A stretch of DNA of 64,000 nt, taken from the NCBI RefSeq assembly GCF_000426725.1, contig NZ_AUFX01000003.1, forward strand, positions 186,001-250,000. The letters are read 5' to 3'. Of this stretch, positions 61,437-64,000 are shown piece after piece. A program made the position numbers and the translations under genes. Under the pieces are notes generated by a model that made no database searches, was not told where the DNA came from, and saw only the letters and a program-made list of their open reading frames with translations. The DNA is from Sporocytophaga myxococcoides DSM 11118. Lineage in GTDB: Bacteria; Bacteroidota; Bacteroidia; Cytophagales; Cytophagaceae. Each line of letters opens with the position of its first letter. Position 1 is the stretch's first letter.

Positions 61437-61901
61437 ATGAAGTTTCAGAGACATATACAATTGATCGCAATCCTTGCTTCTCTTACTAGCTGCAATCCCA
61501 TATTACCTCAATTTGCCCGGAATGAGTTGGCAGAAATGAAAAGCTGTACAGGTTATAAGTTCAGGTTTAAGCTGGAGTCAGTTATAATTCCCTATGTTTT
61601 TGATATAGATTTCGGAATTCCCGAACATGGAGAAAGTTTATGGATTGCTTCCTTCCTGAAGGATAAAAACTTAAATAGAAAAAAGCTTATTCAGTTGATT
61701 GATTCATTAAATGCAAACTGCAATTCAAAACATTCAAAATTTAGAATGCCTACAGATATTGAGAAAGTCAGGTATAAATTAGGAAGTAAAGTGATCACTC
61801 AAGAGCAATTCATTTTACTCAAAGAGGAAGAAGAGGTAAATACAGAGCATGTATTAATTGTGAAAAGTTATTTGGGGGAAACAAGCGGAGCGGAATTCTA
61901 A
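61437..61901 (+). CDS. small lipoprotein of unknown function
   Basis: 154 residues from ATG 61437 (MKFQRHIQLIAILASLTSCN, lipobox LTSC); a TTG two codons upstream is in frame but not needed. The rest (VIIPYVFDIDFGIPEHGESL; RKKLIQLIDSLNANCNSKH) shows no known motif. It starts ten bases after the previous gene, so it is very likely the third gene of the same operon. No terminator was found after it. Confidence 0.7.
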   Translation: MKFQRHIQLIAILASLTSCNPILPQFARNELAEMKSCTGYKFRFKLESVIIPYVFDIDFGIPEHGESLWIASFLKDKNLNRKKLIQLIDSLNANCNSKHSKFRMPTDIEKVRYKLGSKVITQEQFILLKEEEEVNTEHVLIVKSYLGETSGAEF

Positions 61902-62479
61902 TAAGCAACTAATAAAACACAGATGGTTTAGTACCTACATCGTGGCTTATCGGAGGGTATAAAGGAGTCATCATAGATAAATAGTTATAAAAAAACTAAA
62001 ACCTTAACCCAGGACACTTGAATGTTTATTATATCTTTAAAGAAATAAAGGGCTCAACAAATGTACCATAATACTTTTTTAAGATCCTACATTTAAATGA
62101 TTACCATTTCTTTTTGTCCCCGCTCTAAGGGAATTCAAGCATAGTTCAAGCATACATGACAGGTATATGACATCTATGTGAGCCAAATGACATATATATA
62201 TCCCTTATATATGTCCCTTACTTTGCACAAGGTTGTTTTTTGCCCTCCGCTTCTTTTTACTCTTTTTGCATATAGAAAGACAAAATATCTGTTTTTAGCA
62301 GTATTAATATTAATCTCAACATCAACAGACCATTTCCCGTAAAAAGTATAACCTGTCAGAGGAAAGGCCACGGAATAGTTAATAAAATACACTATCATGT
62401 GATTCTTAACCTATTAGACCAATATCACAAGAATATTTTCGTTAGTTTAAATAAGTATAAAATCATAACACTGGTAACA
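61902..62479. other. intergenic, no gene seen
   Basis: About 580 AT-rich bases. Short direct repeats (GACAT/TATATATCCC words) occur around 62150-62215. A 74-codon minus-strand frame overlaps it but has no supporting features. The promoter of the next lipoprotein gene is not evident. Confidence 0.4.
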
Positions 62480-62935
62480 ATGCATAAAAAAATCCTTTCA
62501 TTTTCTGCTGTTTTGGCAGCTCTTACAATCTTATTGTGTTCATGTGCTGATAATAAAAATCCCCTTCCGGCAATTTTCACGAATTCAGCAAGTTTAAACT
62601 TTAAAGGTGTAGAACAAACCAAAATGGTTGCCACTTCAAAAAAAGATAATTCTAATAAATATATCCAAACTGGCACTTCAGGTACTAGCGGAACCTTGTT
62701 CAATATTACGTTTTCTAATAAACCTACCAAGGATACTACTGTCAATCTATCTGAATCAGGGTTGAAAGTGACATTAACTGTTTTCGAAGGCACTACTGTT
62801 TGGAATGCTTCTTCAGGTATCATTAACACAACAGTAAAAGAAGGAGTTACAACCAGTACTTTTAATTCTATTGATTTTGCTAACCTTGGAGGAGAACATG
62901 CGCAAGGCACTGGATCTGTTAGTACTAAAGACTAA
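62480..62935 (+). CDS. Ser/Thr-rich lipoprotein of unknown function
   Basis: 151 residues from ATG 62480 (MHKKILSFSAVLAALTILLC, then SCADNK, lipobox region LLCSC). A longer frame with GTG start at 62399 would bury the signal. The mature part is rich in Ser, Thr and Asn (TGTSGTSGTLFNITFSNKPT; GIINTTVKEGVTTSTFNSI) and beta-like, perhaps a small surface domain. No family recognised. It stands alone. Confidence 0.65.
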   Translation: MHKKILSFSAVLAALTILLCSCADNKNPLPAIFTNSASLNFKGVEQTKMVATSKKDNSNKYIQTGTSGTSGTLFNITFSNKPTKDTTVNLSESGLKVTLTVFEGTTVWNASSGIINTTVKEGVTTSTFNSIDFANLGGEHAQGTGSVSTKD

Positions 62936-62945
62936 AATTGATTTT

Positions 62946-62989
62946 ACTCTACACCTTGACCTGTCGTAGCACAGGCCAAGGTGCAGAGT
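62946..62989. repeat. hairpin after the lipoprotein gene
   Basis: 19-bp imperfect stem (62946-62964 with 62971-62989, two mismatches), starting ACTCTACACCTTGACCTG. No T run follows on either strand, so it is not a standard terminator, but its position right after the stop suggests a transcript-end role. Confidence 0.55.
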
Positions 62990-63037
62990 CATTAATGATA
63001 ATCCTTTCTATCTCCCCTTCCCATAAATCCCAGTTCA

Positions 63038-63556
63038 TTACCATCTTCCAAATGCAGGATAAGTGTGGTTCTTGTATTCATTTATTCTTTTTATAGACCC
63101 AGGTGAAACATCATGAGGAAGATCGTTTAGTTTAAAGAATTTAAATACACTTATTTCTGAACTGGACTTTTTATGAGATAACTCAAATTCCTTGCAAAGA
63201 AAGATTGTAATGCTGTCATTCTTCCCTTCATACATGCTGTTGTATACACCAAATAATTCCAGTTTATAAACTTCAGCATTTAACTCTTCTTTTAATTCTC
63301 TTATGATGGCCTCTTCATAGGTCTCCCCTGTTTTTAATCCACCACCTGGGAAATACCAGCTTGTTTGATAAGTATGTTTAACCAAAAGAACTTCATCGTC
63401 CTTTATCAACATAGCCCTTGCTCCAAATGACTTTGGTTTTACTATCTTCCATAAAAACGAAGCCACCTTATATGTAAAATATTTATATCCTGTTTTCCGC
63501 ATAAATCCTGTTAATCCTGATTCAGAACAAATTTGAAGTATTTGAATTCTCTCCAT
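63038..63556 (-). CDS. NUDIX hydrolase
   Basis: 172 residues. The Nudix box is present and complete: GGLKTGETYEEAIIRELKEE, followed by LNAE, matching Gx5Ex7REUxEExGU. The N-terminal 35 residues are basic and aromatic (KYFTYKVASFLWKIVKPK) and precede the barrel start GARAMLIKDDEVLLVKHTY. Nudix enzymes cleave nucleoside diphosphate linkages; the substrate is not predictable. It is divergent from the AraC-type gene at the right edge. Confidence 0.9.
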   Translation of the reverse strand: MERIQILQICSESGLTGFMRKTGYKYFTYKVASFLWKIVKPKSFGARAMLIKDDEVLLVKHTYQTSWYFPGGGLKTGETYEEAIIRELKEELNAEVYKLELFGVYNSMYEGKNDSITIFLCKEFELSHKKSSSEISVFKFFKLNDLPHDVSPGSIKRINEYKNHTYPAFGRW

Positions 63557-63701
63557 GGCCGGTGGAACACTTTAAACTTGAAGCATAAACTTCAGCATTT
63601 TTTCACTATTTTAGCTTAGTTTTAGCGCAGAACATTGATACTTTGGTTCTCTCACAACCGGCAGCTCTAACACTTAATGGTAACAGACAGTAAATATAAC
63701 C

Positions 63702-64000
63702 ATGGAACATAAAAATGACCAACATATTTCTTTTAGAAAAAAACAAATTGCTGACAAGTTTTTAGCAGAACTTGATAAACATCTGGCTGACTTAAAAAAT
63801 GGGAATGTCGAAACTTCTTATGGCATAAAACAGATTGCAGAATTAATGTTTATAAATCCTAACCATTTAAGCGACACCATAAGAAAAGTTTTAGGCAAAT
63901 CTCCCTGTAGCATTTTTGAGGAAAAACTCGTTGATATATGTAAAAATTTAATTATCAATTCAGACAAGCCAATAGGCGAAATAGCCAGCAAATTCGATTA
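63702..64000 (+). CDS. AraC-type regulator, start only (cut by window edge)
   Basis: About 99 residues before the window ends. From ATG 63702 it reads MEHKNDQHISFRKKQIADKF, then ELDKHLADLKNGNVETSYGI, KQIAELMFINPNHLSDTIRK and VLGKSPCSIFEEKLVDICKN, ending in GEIASKFD. This is the AraC helix-turn-helix pair (IAELMFINPNHLSDTIRKVLGKSP then IGEIASKFDY-type second helix). No N-terminal ligand domain precedes it, so the full protein is probably short. DNA-binding regulator; target unknown. Confidence 0.8.
   Translation, partial: MEHKNDQHISFRKKQIADKFLAELDKHLADLKNGNVETSYGIKQIAELMFINPNHLSDTIRKVLGKSPCSIFEEKLVDICKNLIINSDKPIGEIASKFD

Noticed and set aside
62174-62398. 74-codon minus-strand frame
   Set aside because: Low-complexity AT-rich composition, no family likeness and no neighbours to support it.

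Overview
The window reads as an ordinary chromosomal stretch of a Bacteroidota bacterium, most likely a Cytophagales member related to Cytophaga or Sporocytophaga (inference). The signs are low G+C, TAnnTTTG-type -7 boxes, two secreted proteins with C-terminal type IX secretion sorting domains, many lipoproteins, a fused CcoN-CcoO cbb3 oxidase and a Bacteroidota-type arginine decarboxylase. I see no tRNA, rRNA, CRISPR array, phage or intact insertion sequence.

Layout. 1-3.1 kb: divergent argS (cut by the left edge) and arginine decarboxylase, then a tiny lipoprotein and a terminator. 3.2-5.4 kb: a two-gene operon behind a clear SAM-I riboswitch, encoding an alpha/beta hydrolase and a homologue of O-acetylhomoserine sulfhydrylase that has lost its PLP lysine. 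5.6-7.2 kb: a lipoprotein and an ECF-like sigma factor. 7.4-17.4 kb: a minus-strand block of secreted proteins (two DUF3857/transglutaminase-like proteins, one with an intact Cys-His-Asp triad and one without; a 1093-residue MORN/YwqK-repeat protein; an OmpA-like protein). 17.6-21.3 kb: a T9SS-exported HELGH metalloprotease, a 378-bp array of 21-bp repeats and a PH-like membrane protein.

21.6-33.2 kb: a minus-strand respiratory block with a group III truncated globin, a fatty-acid desaturase, hemN, and the cbb3 oxidase genes with their assembly factors (ccoS, ccoNO, ccoQ, ccoP, ccoG, fixH, a SafE-type protein, ccoI). 33.3-39.0 kb: OsmC, a porin, an Fnr-type regulator without Fe-S cysteines, an F420-type reductase-like protein and a YceI-DOPA dioxygenase-YceI operon. 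FNR-type boxes (TTGAT/TGAC-N4-ATCA) lie at fixed distances upstream of four transcription units here, so the regulator probably controls this block in response to oxygen or redox state (inference).

39.6-44.3 kb: a fused OtsA-OtsB trehalose enzyme coupled to a two-component system, plus a stand-alone receiver protein. 45.3-52.2 kb: HxlR/NmrA divergent pair, a T9SS repeat protein, an SDR and a patatin/BamA-fold protein of distinctly higher G+C. 54.6-59.8 kb: a probable copper locus (cytochrome c, Sco1, lipoprotein, MbnH-like di-haem protein, MbnP-like protein, a Cys-motif protein). 60.3-62.9 kb: small unrecognised lipoproteins and secreted proteins. The right edge holds a NUDIX hydrolase and the start of an AraC-type regulator. 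A palindromic intergenic element recurs at five places, and at 39.2 kb a second small inverted-repeat element has inserted into one copy.
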